Positions 18,319 to 27,156 of a stretch of DNA of 43,728 nt are shown here, piece by piece. The notes under the pieces were generated by a model. That model was given only the letters and a program-made list of their open reading frames with translations, had not been told where the DNA came from and ran no database searches. The position numbers and the translations under genes are program-made. Each line of letters opens with the position of its first letter. The stretch's first letter is position 1. This stretch comes from Bacteroidales bacterium (GTDB lineage Bacteria > Bacteroidota > Bacteroidia > Bacteroidales > F082): the NCBI GenBank assembly GCA_029983675.1, contig JASBYY010000023.1, positions 1-43,728 of the forward strand, written 5' to 3'.

Positions 18319-18346
18319 ATAATATTCCTAATTTAGCCGTTTAATA
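18319..18346 (+). promoter_or_regulatory. Putative promoter of porP/sprF, similar to the gldK promoter
   Basis: The stretch ATAATATT..CTAATTTAG..GTTTAATA contains a -7-like TAATTTAG (18329-18336), one base off TAnnTTTG. Nearly the same 28-30 bases occur at 19360-19389 before gldK. Confidence 0.5.
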
Positions 18347-18368
18347 CGCAAACAACGAACTACCAAAG

Positions 18369-19331
18369 ATGGCAAGATTGAAACACATTCTGCTTCTGTT
18401 TTCAGCACTGCTGTTGCTTTCGCTAAGCGGCATGGCGCAGCAAGCCCCCATTTTCACCGACCATTCAAATTCCTTTGCCCATATCAACCCCGGTTATCTG
18501 GGAATGAGCGAAGGCGTGAACATCATGGGGATATACCGCAACCAGTGGGCGGGCTTTACGGATAGCGAAGGCAATGACATTACCCCTGAGACTTTTCTAC
18601 TCACGGGTGACGTGCCTATTTCACTGCTGGGCGGCGGCATAGGGCTTTCCGTCATGCACGACAAAATAGGATTCGAGAAAAACATCAATGTCGGTCTCGG
18701 CTACTCGTATCACCTCGACCTGGGCAGTTCCACCTTAGGCATCGGTGTTTCGGGGACTTTGCTCAACCGCACCACCGACTTCTCAAAATACAAGCCCGGC
18801 ATTGAGGATCCCATCCTTCAGGGGCTTGGCGAGGAGAGCACCATGATGTTCGACTTTGACGCCGGTCTTTTCTGGCAGCTGCCCGAATCGTTTTTCTTTG
18901 GTGTTTCGGCACTCAACATTTTGGAGACCACCAGCAAGGCGCTGGGGCAAAACAACGAGAACAGCGCCAGCTACACCACCGACCGCCCCTTTTATGCCGT
19001 TGCCGGATACCCGTTTCGCTTCGAGACCCTTCCCGCCTTCGCTTTTGTCCCGTCGGTATGTGTGATGAGCAACATCGCATCCACACAACTCAACGTCAAT
19101 GCCAAGGTGATCTACAACAACGTGTTTTCGCTGGGAGCCAACTACCGTCCCCAGGAATCGGTGAGTCTGATGGCCGGCTTGATCATCAAAGACATCTATG
19201 TCGGATATGCCTACGACATCAACATGATGGGGTTCGGCGTTCCCGGTTCGCATGAATTATCGGTGGGTTATTGCTTCAAATTGGACCTCGACAGAACGCC
19301 GAGAGACTATAGAAATGTAAGATACTTATAG
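18369..19331 (+). CDS. porP: PorP/SprF family type IX secretion outer-membrane protein
   Basis: A 320-residue beta-barrel protein with a signal peptide (ends SLSGMAQQ, about residue 25). The N-terminus has the family pattern of Bacteroidota PorP/SprF (TM1354-like): FAHINPGYLGMSEGVNIMGIYRNQWAGF. The rest alternates short hydrophobic strands ending in a C-terminal aromatic strand. PorP/SprF proteins work with the GldK/GldN ring, and with PorE-like proteins, to anchor the secretion machinery or its adhesins to the outer membrane. It sits directly upstream of gldKLMN, the conserved order. Confidence 0.93.
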   Translation: MARLKHILLLFSALLLLSLSGMAQQAPIFTDHSNSFAHINPGYLGMSEGVNIMGIYRNQWAGFTDSEGNDITPETFLLTGDVPISLLGGGIGLSVMHDKIGFEKNINVGLGYSYHLDLGSSTLGIGVSGTLLNRTTDFSKYKPGIEDPILQGLGEESTMMFDFDAGLFWQLPESFFFGVSALNILETTSKALGQNNENSASYTTDRPFYAVAGYPFRFETLPAFAFVPSVCVMSNIASTQLNVNAKVIYNNVFSLGANYRPQESVSLMAGLIIKDIYVGYAYDINMMGFGVPGSHELSVGYCFKLDLDRTPRDYRNVRYL

Positions 19332-19359
19332 AAATATGATGAAAAATGCGCATGGGATT

Positions 19360-19389
19360 ATAATATTTTCTAAATTTGGCAGTTTAATA
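19360..19389 (+). promoter_or_regulatory. Putative promoter of gldKLMN
   Basis: It contains the exact -7 box TAAATTTG (19371-19378) within a block almost identical to that before porP. This supports joint control of porP and gldKLMN, and suggests gldK has its own start site. Confidence 0.55.
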
Positions 19390-19457
19390 TAAAAAACCGC
19401 TTTGCGCAAGCGGACTTGAATAGACAATAAAGAAGTAAATATATCATTATCAAGAAG

Positions 19458-20864
19458 ATGAAGAAAATACTGTTTGCAATCCTCACCTTGTTGCTTCTGG
19501 CAGCCTGCGGCAACTCGAATCAAGGAGAACTGGTTGGCGTTCGCAAATCAAGAAAAGTTTTCAATCAGCCCGATCCTTACGGCATGGTGTTCGTGCCACA
19601 GGGCAGCTACACCATGGGTGTCGGCGGAGAAGACATCACCTCGTCGTATCTGCATGAGCCCAAGACCGTTTCCGTATCGGCGTTTTTCATGGATGAAACC
19701 GAAATCACCAACAACGAGTACCGTCAGTTTGTGTATTGGGTAAGGGACTCCATCGCAAGGAAGCTGCTGGCAGACGCTTTCCCGGACCGTTTTGCCATCA
19801 CCGAAAGCAAAAGCGGCGAAGTGCTGGATCCGCCCATCTTGAACTGGAAGGAAAAAATCGATTGGAGAGGAAAAGATCAGGATGTGAGGGAAGCCTTGGA
19901 ACCCATGTACTTGCCCGAGCATGAAAGATATTTCCGTAAAAAGGAAATCGACGCGAGAAAGCTGTACTACACTTATTTTTGGATTGACATGCAAGCTGCG
20001 GCACGGAAAGAGTTCGCCGATGAAAAACTGACGCCTAACGACTACTCCATCGGAGAAGCCGACAACGGCATCTCGCCTGACAGAAAGGGCGCTTGGTCGA
20101 ACCGTAAGCAAGGCTACACCGACCGTTCTGTATATATGCGTTCGGAGGCCGTGAACGTCTTCCCCGACACCTTGTGCTGGATTCACGACTATTCCTATTC
20201 GTTCAACGACCCGATGACCGAGAAATACTTCTGGCATCCTGCTTACGACAACTATCCAGTTGTAGGTGTGACTTGGCAGCAGGCCCGGGCTTTCTGCGTA
20301 TGGCGCACCGAGCTGATGAACAAGTTCATGCGTTCGCGGAAAGACGTTGACGTTTCGGAGTTCCGTCTGCCCACCGAAACCGAGTGGGAATGGGCTGCTC
20401 GTGGTGGCAACATGCTCAACCCTTATCCTTGGGGCGGTCCCAATGTCAGCAACGCCAAAGGTTGCTACTTGGCCAACTTCAAGCCGCGTCGTGGCGACTA
20501 TATCGCCGACGGTGGGCTGAGAACCCTCGTGGTGGGCTGCTATCCCGCCAACGGCTGGGGACTTTACGACATGGCCGGTAACGTGTCGGAATGGACCAAC
20601 AGCGCCTTCGACGCCACCTCGTACAATTTCACCTGGGACCTCAACACCGACTACTATTTCAACGCCAAGGAGGACGATCCGCCGGTCATGAAACGCAAGG
20701 TGGTCCGCGGCGGCTCATGGAAAGACATCTCCTACTACCTGCAAGTCACCACACGCGACTACGAATACCAGGACTCGTCCAAATGCTATATCGGATTCCG
20801 TTGCATCCAGCCTTATCTGGGTCGTAACAAGGGCGACAATCCTCGGCTATCAAGAGTTTACTGA
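19458..20864 (+). CDS. gldK: T9SS core lipoprotein GldK/PorK
   Basis: A 468-residue lipoprotein with signal peptide and lipobox LLLLAACGN (Cys17), and a formylglycine-generating-enzyme-like (FGE-sulfatase) fold: GMVFVPQGSYTMG, MDETEITNNEYRQFVYWV, RLPTETEWEWAARGG, YPWGGPNV, GLYDMAGNVSEW, VVRGGSWKDISYY and IGFRC. GldK and GldN form the periplasmic ring on the inner face of the outer membrane in the type IX secretion system. It is encoded just before gldL, gldM and gldN, and operon spacing is short throughout. Assignment is firm from fold plus gene order. Confidence 0.96.
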   Translation: MKKILFAILTLLLLAACGNSNQGELVGVRKSRKVFNQPDPYGMVFVPQGSYTMGVGGEDITSSYLHEPKTVSVSAFFMDETEITNNEYRQFVYWVRDSIARKLLADAFPDRFAITESKSGEVLDPPILNWKEKIDWRGKDQDVREALEPMYLPEHERYFRKKEIDARKLYYTYFWIDMQAAARKEFADEKLTPNDYSIGEADNGISPDRKGAWSNRKQGYTDRSVYMRSEAVNVFPDTLCWIHDYSYSFNDPMTEKYFWHPAYDNYPVVGVTWQQARAFCVWRTELMNKFMRSRKDVDVSEFRLPTETEWEWAARGGNMLNPYPWGGPNVSNAKGCYLANFKPRRGDYIADGGLRTLVVGCYPANGWGLYDMAGNVSEWTNSAFDATSYNFTWDLNTDYYFNAKEDDPPVMKRKVVRGGSWKDISYYLQVTTRDYEYQDSSKCYIGFRCIQPYLGRNKGDNPRLSRVY

Positions 20865-20928
20865 TCACAACACGAACATATTTATTTGAAACACTAACTG
20901 ATAACAACAAACCAAACAGAATTTTGTC

Positions 20929-21792
20929 ATGGCAAAGACACAGAATGATAACAAAACCTTTTTCCAGAGATTCCAGGAAAAGACACAGAGCAAGGGCTAC
21001 AAGACTTTCATGGCCTACATTTACGGTTTCGGCGCATCCATCGTTATGATTGGAGCCTATTTCAAACTGACGCATATTCCGGGTGCCGACGTCATGCTGG
21101 CCATCGGTTTGGGCACCGAGGCTCTCATATTCTTCCTGTCCGCTTTTGAGCCGCAGCATTTGGAATACAAATGGGACAATGTTTTTGTTGAATTGGATGA
21201 AGACTGGGACGGTGAAGCCAAAACGCAGTTTGCCACTTCGGGGAAAGGCGGAAATGTCGCTTCCGGCAACATAGAAGAGGCCTTGCTCAGCCAGATGTTC
21301 GACAAGATGAATGTGAACGAAGACACTTTCAGGAGAATCGGAAGAGGTCTGGAGAAGCTGTCGGAAAACGCCAGCCAAATGTCCGACCTCTCGAATGCCA
21401 TGGCCGCCACCACTTCGTATGCGCAAACCATGGACCGCGCCACGAAGTCCATCGCTGATTTCGCCAACAAATACACCGAAACCAACGAAAAACTCGCTTC
21501 TTCACTCGGCAAGCTCGATTTCAGCGCTCTCGACAGCACCACTATTAAAAAGGTGGCCAACAGCATGCAAGCCCTTAACTCCATCTACGAGTTACAGTTG
21601 CAAAGCGCCGAACAAAGCGCCGAGGCAAGCAAGAAGCTGAGCCAGACCATGAACAAATACATGGAAAACCTCAGCGCTTCTGCCGATAACGCCGGACAGC
21701 TCAACCAGCAGTTGAACCAGCTGTCGTCGCGCTTGAGCGCCTTGAATAACGTTTATGGCGGAATGCTGTCGGCAATGAATATCAAGGCCTAA
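20929..21792 (+). CDS. gldL: T9SS/gliding motor subunit GldL/PorL
   Basis: A 287-residue inner-membrane protein. Two N-terminal helices (about 26-47 and 53-73) have the family pattern FMAYIYGFGASIVMIGAYFK and MLAIGLGTEALIFFLSAFEP; the second contains an acidic residue (Glu64) of the kind needed for proton-driven motion in GldLM motors. The remainder is a cytoplasmic helical domain rich in Ser/Ala/Gln, with coiled-coil repeats (about 120-285). It partners with GldM to form the proton-powered motor that energises secretion. The start at 20929 fits the family N-terminus. Confidence 0.96.
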   Translation: MAKTQNDNKTFFQRFQEKTQSKGYKTFMAYIYGFGASIVMIGAYFKLTHIPGADVMLAIGLGTEALIFFLSAFEPQHLEYKWDNVFVELDEDWDGEAKTQFATSGKGGNVASGNIEEALLSQMFDKMNVNEDTFRRIGRGLEKLSENASQMSDLSNAMAATTSYAQTMDRATKSIADFANKYTETNEKLASSLGKLDFSALDSTTIKKVANSMQALNSIYELQLQSAEQSAEASKKLSQTMNKYMENLSASADNAGQLNQQLNQLSSRLSALNNVYGGMLSAMNIKA

Positions 21793-21836
21793 ATTCTATA
21801 CCCTGAACCTAAAGCGAATCAAAAGAGTCAGAAATT

Positions 21837-23501
21837 ATGGCAGGTGCAAAAGAAACCCCGAGGCAGAAGATGATAGGTATGATGTACCTTGTCTATACCG
21901 CCTTATTAGCAATGAATGTCTCGAAAGACATTCTCAACGCATTCGATATTGTCAACACCGGCGTTCAGGAAACCAACATCAGCATTGCCGGTCGTATCGA
22001 TTCACAATACGGAGCATTCGAATCACAATACAACCTCGACAGGGAAAAGGTAGGTCCTTACTGGAAACAAGCGCAGACTGTGCGTAGCAAGACCGATTCC
22101 CTCATCAACTTTATCGAAGCCGTCAAATGGACTTTGGTGAAGAACATCGAGAAGCCCTCCTCTTTCAATGAAGCCGTTGAAAATGGGCTGCTCAACTCCC
22201 CCGACACGCTTCAACCCAACGGCCGTCGTAAGATTTTCGACGTGAACACCTCTAAGATTAAGGCGAGGGACAACTTCAACGACCCGACTGCCTTCATGCT
22301 GGGCGGCGTGGTGGACGGCACCGGAAAAGCCTATGAGCTGAGCGATAAGATCAGAAGATACCGTCAAGACATCATCGGCATCCTCGGCGAGGCTCATGCC
22401 TCGGAGGTAGGTCTCAACATCCAGGACTCCTACACCGAAGGCGCTTCCAGCGGCGACAAGATCGACTGGGAACACCACAACTTCTTCCATACCGTGCTCA
22501 TCGCCGATGTCACCTTGCTCAACAAGCTCGTTTCTGAAATCCAAACTACGGAAATGAACACGGTGACGCGTCTGCTTCAAAACGTACACGGCAGCGACTT
22601 TACCTTTGAAAACATCGGTGCCAAGGTCTTTGCCGAAAGCTCTTATATCATCTCCGGCCAGGCCTATAGGGCTGAAGCCATGGTGACAGCCTGGAAAAAC
22701 TCCCAAACCAAGGCTTGGGTGACGGAAGGCAGCAATGCCAACCCCGACTACATCAAAGCCAACGGCAAGGAATACATCAGTTCGGAAGACGGCAGAATCC
22801 CGCTACAGTTCACAGGTACCGGCACCGGCGAACACGAATACCACGGCATCATCGAGATGCGCAACCCTGCCACCAATCAGATGGAGCAGTATCCTTTCAG
22901 CGGAAAATACACGGTGGCACCGCCTTCGGTGACCATCTCGCCCATTAAGATGAACGTGGTGTATGCCGGTATTGCCAACCCCATCAAGGTGTCGGCTCCC
23001 GGTTTTGCCGATAACAAAGTAAGTGTCTCAGCCACTGGTGCCACCCTCACTGCCACCGGCAACGGCAACTACAACCTCAACGTCAGCGGCAGCCCCCAAA
23101 CCGTGGAGGTCAGAGCCAGTTCGGAAGGCGTAAGTCTGGGCAGCTTCACCCTGCGTGTCAAACCCCTGCCTAAACCGACGGCACGTATCGAAAACGTGGG
23201 ATCGGACGGCAAGGTGTCCAAGAGCGCCCTCATCAGTGCCGGCCGCATCATTGCAGAAATGAAAGACTTCGACTTTGAAGGCGTCAGCTATAACGTCACC
23301 GCCTACACGCTGAAATACAAGACCAAGGCAGGCACCAACAAAGAGACCAAGGTCTCCGGCAACAAGTTCACCGAAGAGATGAAGGGCATCTTCAACAGCG
23401 CCCAGCCGCAAGATCTGTTTGTTTTTACCGCCATCCATGTAAAAGGCAATGACAATAAGGAAAAAGTACTTGACAACCAAATCGTTGTGGAAATCAAGTA
23501 A
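21837..23501 (+). CDS. gldM: T9SS/gliding motor subunit GldM/PorM
   Basis: A 554-residue protein with the signature N-terminus MAGAKETPRQKMIGMMYLVY leading into a single transmembrane helix (about 12-33), then a long periplasmic part. That part begins with helical segments (about 40-240) and continues as beta-rich Ig-like domains (about 245-550, including YPFSGKYTVAPPSVTISP and MNVVYAGIANPIKVSAPGF). GldM spans the periplasm to transmit GldL motor movement to the GldK/GldN ring. Length is slightly above the usual value for the family. It is followed by gldN with 10 bases between. Confidence 0.97.
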   Translation: MAGAKETPRQKMIGMMYLVYTALLAMNVSKDILNAFDIVNTGVQETNISIAGRIDSQYGAFESQYNLDREKVGPYWKQAQTVRSKTDSLINFIEAVKWTLVKNIEKPSSFNEAVENGLLNSPDTLQPNGRRKIFDVNTSKIKARDNFNDPTAFMLGGVVDGTGKAYELSDKIRRYRQDIIGILGEAHASEVGLNIQDSYTEGASSGDKIDWEHHNFFHTVLIADVTLLNKLVSEIQTTEMNTVTRLLQNVHGSDFTFENIGAKVFAESSYIISGQAYRAEAMVTAWKNSQTKAWVTEGSNANPDYIKANGKEYISSEDGRIPLQFTGTGTGEHEYHGIIEMRNPATNQMEQYPFSGKYTVAPPSVTISPIKMNVVYAGIANPIKVSAPGFADNKVSVSATGATLTATGNGNYNLNVSGSPQTVEVRASSEGVSLGSFTLRVKPLPKPTARIENVGSDGKVSKSALISAGRIIAEMKDFDFEGVSYNVTAYTLKYKTKAGTNKETKVSGNKFTEEMKGIFNSAQPQDLFVFTAIHVKGNDNKEKVLDNQIVVEIK

Positions 23502-23523
23502 ATAATAATTAATGAGTAATAAG

Positions 23524-24366
23524 ATGAAAAAGACACTATTTTCAACATTGGCAGCCTTGCTGCTGGCAGGCACGCTCAGTCTGAACGCACAGACGACCGA
23601 CGTGAGGCCTCCCAAAAACAGCATCCTTTCGTCGCAGCAACAGACCATGTCCGACAAGAGGCCGTCGCCGCTGCCCGATATTCAGGAAGCCAATGTGATG
23701 TGGAAAAAGACCATCATCCGCGAAATTGACTTCCGTCAGAAGATCAACCAGCCTTTTTATTATCCCATCACGCCCACCAGCGACTGGCGCAACATCACCA
23801 CGGTGCTGTACGACGCCATTCTGAGCGGCGACATCACGGTGTACCGTGTCGAAAATAACGTTGATGAAATGATTACGCCGCTGACGCGCGACGACTTTGA
23901 AAGGGAAAACACGAAGATCGGCGACCCGCCCGTCATCATGCGCGATGGTGTTGAAGTAGCCAATGAAATCACTTTCCGCGACCGTATGCTCAACGTGACA
24001 CGCATGCGCATCAAGGAAGACTGGTATTTCGACAAGCACCTCTCGCAGTTCTTAGTCCGCATTATCGCCCTCTGCCCTGTGGTCGCTGATGAAGAAGGCC
24101 TGTCGCAGGTTTGCTGGGTTCCATACGACGACCAGACACGTACTGTTCTGGCACAAGCATTCGCTTTCAACCGTCTGAATGCCGCCGAACGCCGCACATA
24201 CGACGAAATACTACAAAAACGCTTCTTCGACAGCTACATCGTAAAAGAAGAAAACGTGTACGACCGTTACATCAACTCGTATGCGTTCAACATCGACGCC
24301 TTGTACGAATCGGAGCGCATCAAGAACGAAATGTTCGACTACGAACAGAGCCTTTGGGAATATTGA
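23524..24366 (+). CDS. gldN: T9SS core periplasmic protein GldN/PorN
   Basis: I place the start at 23524 (MKKTLFSTLAALLLAGTLSL), which gives a clean signal peptide ending about residue 22 (NAQ) and a 280-residue protein; an in-frame ATG at 23512 adds four residues. Recognisable GldN stretches are WKKTIIREIDFRQKINQPFY, RIKEDWYFDKHLSQFLVRII, QVCWVPYDDQTR and NAAERRTYDEILQKRFFDSY. With GldK it forms the large periplasmic ring of the type IX system. It is last in the operon and is followed by an intrinsic terminator at 24391. Confidence 0.95.
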   Translation: MKKTLFSTLAALLLAGTLSLNAQTTDVRPPKNSILSSQQQTMSDKRPSPLPDIQEANVMWKKTIIREIDFRQKINQPFYYPITPTSDWRNITTVLYDAILSGDITVYRVENNVDEMITPLTRDDFERENTKIGDPPVIMRDGVEVANEITFRDRMLNVTRMRIKEDWYFDKHLSQFLVRIIALCPVVADEEGLSQVCWVPYDDQTRTVLAQAFAFNRLNAAERRTYDEILQKRFFDSYIVKEENVYDRYINSYAFNIDALYESERIKNEMFDYEQSLWEY

Positions 24367-24390
24367 TTTTCAATCCCAAAACCCAACAGA

Positions 24391-24419
24391 AACTCCGGCA
24401 GCGATGTCGGAGTTTTTTT
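24391..24419 (+). terminator. Intrinsic terminator after gldN
   Basis: Arms AACTCCG (24391-24397) and CGGAGTT (24408-24414), then a run of T residues. It ends the T9SS transcript. Confidence 0.85.
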
Positions 24420-24443
24420 ACACAACACCATCACCACCAGCAC

Positions 24444-25817
24444 ATGAACATCCCAACCCTTGAAGATCTCCAAGAGCTTGTCGTCCATCAGAAAACCTTT
24501 TTTCTGCAACAACACACCAAACCCATAAGATGGCGTCTCGAGAAACTCCAGAAATTCAGGAAGGCGCTGTTGTCGCACGAGGCCGTGCTCTACAAAGCGC
24601 TATACCTTGATTTGCATAAATCGGAAAAGGAATCCTTCCTAACGGAATTCAGCATTGTCATGAACGAGCTTGACAGCCATATCCGGGACTTGGAGAAATG
24701 GTCACGCCCCGTCAAGGTGCGGACTCCATTACCGCTTTTTCCGTCAAAAAGCCGTATCATCAGAGAGCCGTTGGGGGTGACCCTCATCATCGCCCCGTGG
24801 AACTATCCGCTCAACCTGATGGCATGTCCGCTTATTGGTGCCATCTCGGCTGGTAACTGTGCCATTCTAAAGCCTTCTCCTTATGCGCCCTGTGTCGCAA
24901 ATGTCATGGAGAAAATCATCAGCACGACCTTCGACAAAAGCCACATCGCCCTTGTGCAAGGCCACCGCGATGTGAACACGTTGTTACTGCAGCAACATTT
25001 CGACATGATTTTCTACACCGGCAGCCCTGCCGTAGGCCGTGTCGTCATGGAGGCCGCCGCCAAGCACCTCACGCCTGTCGTGCTTGAACTGGGCGGGAAA
25101 AGTCCATGCATTGTCGATACCGGAGCAAACCTTGAACTTGCCGCACGCCGTATCGCATGGGGCAAGACCCTCAACGCCGGACAGACCTGCGTGGCTCCCG
25201 ACTACCTCGTCGTGCACGAATCCTTGAAAAAAACACTCGTTGAAAAACTCGCGCTGTGCTTCGAAGCCTTTTACGGCGAAGACGCCCAAAGAAGCGAGGA
25301 CTTCTGCCGGATTATCAACGACAAGGCTTTTGACCGGCTGTCAGGATATCTGAAACAGGGCAAAATCCTGTACGGCGGACAATGTGACCCGGAACAGCGT
25401 TACATTCAGCCCACACTCATCAAAGCGGATCCAGAAATGCCCATCATGCAGGAAGAGGTTTTCGGTCCCATCCTGCCCGTAATGACCTACAACAGCCTTA
25501 GCGATGTCATCGACTACATCAACCGCCATCCCAAGCCCCTCGCCTTGTATTATTTCGGCAATGCGGAGAAAGGAATGAGGATACTGGCAAAAACCACATC
25601 CGGAGGTGCTTGCATCAACGACACCGTGGTACACACCGCTAATGCCGGACTACCGTTCGGCGGCGTGGGCAACAGCGGCATGGGACGCTACCACGGCAAA
25701 GAAAGCTATTTGGCTTTCAGCCATTCACGTTCCGTGATCGTCTCATCCAACCGTTTCGACATCGGCATAAAATATCCGCCCTACAAAAAGTTCAAGCTGC
25801 TCAAACGCTTTCTTTGA
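24444..25817 (+). CDS. Aldehyde dehydrogenase (class 3 / fatty-aldehyde type)
   Basis: The ATG at 24444 gives 457 residues (MNIPTLEDLQELVVHQKTFF), the usual size for short class-3 ALDHs; the frame is open farther upstream only over gldN. Motifs: IIAPWNYPLNLMACPLIGAI, FYTGSPAVGRVVMEAAAKHL, LELGGKSPCIVDTGAN (general base Glu about 215) and NAGQTCVAPDYLVV (catalytic Cys about 249). The C-terminal hydrophobic and basic tail (KYPPYKKFKLLKRFL) resembles membrane-associating tails of this class. It probably oxidises medium or long-chain aldehydes with NAD(P)+. It has no evident link to the upstream T9SS genes. Confidence 0.93.
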   Translation: MNIPTLEDLQELVVHQKTFFLQQHTKPIRWRLEKLQKFRKALLSHEAVLYKALYLDLHKSEKESFLTEFSIVMNELDSHIRDLEKWSRPVKVRTPLPLFPSKSRIIREPLGVTLIIAPWNYPLNLMACPLIGAISAGNCAILKPSPYAPCVANVMEKIISTTFDKSHIALVQGHRDVNTLLLQQHFDMIFYTGSPAVGRVVMEAAAKHLTPVVLELGGKSPCIVDTGANLELAARRIAWGKTLNAGQTCVAPDYLVVHESLKKTLVEKLALCFEAFYGEDAQRSEDFCRIINDKAFDRLSGYLKQGKILYGGQCDPEQRYIQPTLIKADPEMPIMQEEVFGPILPVMTYNSLSDVIDYINRHPKPLALYYFGNAEKGMRILAKTTSGGACINDTVVHTANAGLPFGGVGNSGMGRYHGKESYLAFSHSRSVIVSSNRFDIGIKYPPYKKFKLLKRFL

Positions 25818-25843
25818 ACCGACAAAGGGCCGGCTGGGTCTAT

Positions 25844-25869
25844 AAAAAACAGAGGCGCAAAAGCGCCTC
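25844..25869 (-). terminator. Intrinsic terminator of the peroxiredoxin gene
   Basis: Arms GAGGCGC / GCGCCTC with a 4-base loop. On the minus strand the hairpin is followed by GTTTTTTATA. On the plus strand there is no T run. Confidence 0.8.
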
Positions 25870-25901
25870 CGTCCTCATGAAAAAAATTACTTTACGAATA
25901 G

Positions 25902-26606
25902 TTATTTTCCCAGTTTTGCTTCCACCTGCTCTTTTGAAATCTTCTTGGTGCAGAAAAACCAGTCATAGCAGTGCATTTCCTTGTCTTCACCTGCCATGCG
26001 CGATTTGGCAACACCACAGGAACCCGCCGGAGGAACGATGACCTCATCGCCCGGACGCCAGTCTGCCGGAAGGGCCACGCCGAAGTTGTCAACGGTCTGA
26101 AGTCCGATAAGCACCCTCTTAATCTCGTCGAAATTACGTCCGAGCGAAAGCGGGTAATACATGATGGTGCGAATCTTGTTGCCGGGGTCGATGAAGAACA
26201 CTGCACGCACAGCAGCAGTGCTAGCCTCGCCCGGCTGAATCATGCCGTAAAGGTTGGCAATATCCATGGTAATGTCCACAATAAGCGGGAATTTCACTTC
26301 CAGATTCTTCATGCCCTTCCAGTCAATCTTATCGTGAATGGTGCGAAGCCACGCGATATGGCTGTGCAGTCCGTCAACCGAAAGACCTACCAGCTGGCAA
26401 TTGAGCTTTTCAAAATCCTCTTGCATAGAGGCAAAGGTCATGAACTCCGAGGTGCACACCGGTGTGAAATCTGCCGGATGGCTGAACAAAATCTTCCATT
26501 TTCCCGTGAAATCACCGGGGAAATTGATCTTACCTTGTGTTGTCACTGCCTGAAATTCAGGTGCTAAGTCGCCGATTCTCGGCATTGCATTTACTTGATT
26601 TTCCAT
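25902..26606 (-). CDS. Peroxiredoxin (AhpC/TSA, Prx6-like)
   Basis: The ATG at 26604-26606 gives 234 residues (MENQVNAMPRIGDLAPEFQ), the family N-terminus; the frame extends upstream without homology. Peroxidatic Cys51 lies in SHPADFTPVCTSEF. More Cys residues lie near the C-terminus (AGSCGVAKSRM, EMHCYDWFFCTKK), as in decameric Prx6-type thioredoxin peroxidases of archaea and Bacteroidota. It should reduce hydrogen peroxide and alkyl peroxides in the cytosol. An exact -7 box precedes it. An oxyR gene lies 6 kb away and may control it, which is inference. Confidence 0.95.
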   Translation of the reverse strand: MENQVNAMPRIGDLAPEFQAVTTQGKINFPGDFTGKWKILFSHPADFTPVCTSEFMTFASMQEDFEKLNCQLVGLSVDGLHSHIAWLRTIHDKIDWKGMKNLEVKFPLIVDITMDIANLYGMIQPGEASTAAVRAVFFIDPGNKIRTIMYYPLSLGRNFDEIKRVLIGLQTVDNFGVALPADWRPGDEVIVPPAGSCGVAKSRMAGEDKEMHCYDWFFCTKKISKEQVEAKLGK

Positions 26607-26652
26607 TGTTTTAAGTTTTATTTGTTGATTCGGTTTGTTTCTTTCGATGCGA

Positions 26653-26660
26653 CAAAAGTA
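26653..26660 (-). promoter_or_regulatory. Putative -7 box of the peroxiredoxin gene
   Basis: The reverse strand reads TACTTTTG (TAnnTTTG), about 47 bases before the ATG at 26606. No OxyR site was identified by eye. Confidence 0.6.
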
Positions 26661-26768
26661 CAAGTATTTTCGACATAGAGTACTTTGATTTTATTTATCC
26701 TCGCATTGACGAAATCTATAAACCAAGGTATTACAGCCTTTGGCACGTGTTGTCACCGTTGAAAAACA

Positions 26769-26812
26769 ACGAAAAAAAGAGGCTGTGTCAAAGTTCAGTT
26801 TGACACAGCCTC
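26769..26812 (-). terminator. Hairpin terminator, GGCTGTGTC type, downstream of the CapD-like gene
   Basis: Perfect 14-bp arms GAGGCTGTGTCAAA / TTTGACACAGCCTC with a 6-base loop. On the minus strand a run of seven T (26772-26778 on the plus strand reads A) follows, so it suits the minus-strand glycan genes. Between it and 27157 lie only repeats. Confidence 0.75.
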
Positions 26813-26859
26813 GTCGTATCATGGCTTCGCAACCCATGTTGGGGTTAGGTCCTCGTCGG

Positions 26860-26916
26860 TATCTGTCAGGCTCTCAATCAGTATCTGTCAGGCCCTCAAT
26901 CAGTATCTGTCAGGCC
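26860..26916 (+). repeat. 22-bp tandem repeat, about 2.6 units
   Basis: The unit TATCTGTCAGGCYCTCAATC + AG begins at 26860, 26882 and 26904; the third unit breaks off after TATCTGTCAGGCC. It immediately precedes a family A dispersed repeat. Confidence 0.85.
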
Positions 26917-26923
26917 GCACTAT

Positions 26924-27124
26924 GTCATTCTGGACTTGATCCAGAATCTGCGCGGGATCTCCTCACTAACGGTGATGGCTTGATAGGAGGATTTCCTTGT
27001 ATGGAGATTCCGCATCAAGTGCGGAATGACTGGGTTTGTATGAAAATTCCGTGTCAAGCACGGAATGACTGGGGGTTGGAATGGTTGTCCTCAAAGGGAG
27101 ATTCCGTGTCAAGCACGGAATGAC
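26924..27124. repeat. Dispersed repeat family A cluster (one left and three right hairpins)
   Basis: Left hairpin GTCATTCTGGACTTGATCCA.. (26924-26948); right hairpins at 27006-27030, 27045-27069 and 27100-27124, each of the form ATTCCGNRTCAAGYRCGGAA followed by TGAC. The right half has been amplified in tandem. Confidence 0.75.
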
Positions 27125-27156
27125 GACTGGAAGGAAGCGCAGAAAGGCTTATGGGA

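Noticed and set aside
24111..24443. A long N-terminal extension of the aldehyde dehydrogenase
   Set aside because: It lies over the gldN coding region and the terminator; homology begins at the ATG at 24444.
26860..27124. A CRISPR array
   Set aside because: The period is 22 bases without unique spacers, and the later palindromes are a dispersed repeat family; no cas gene is present.
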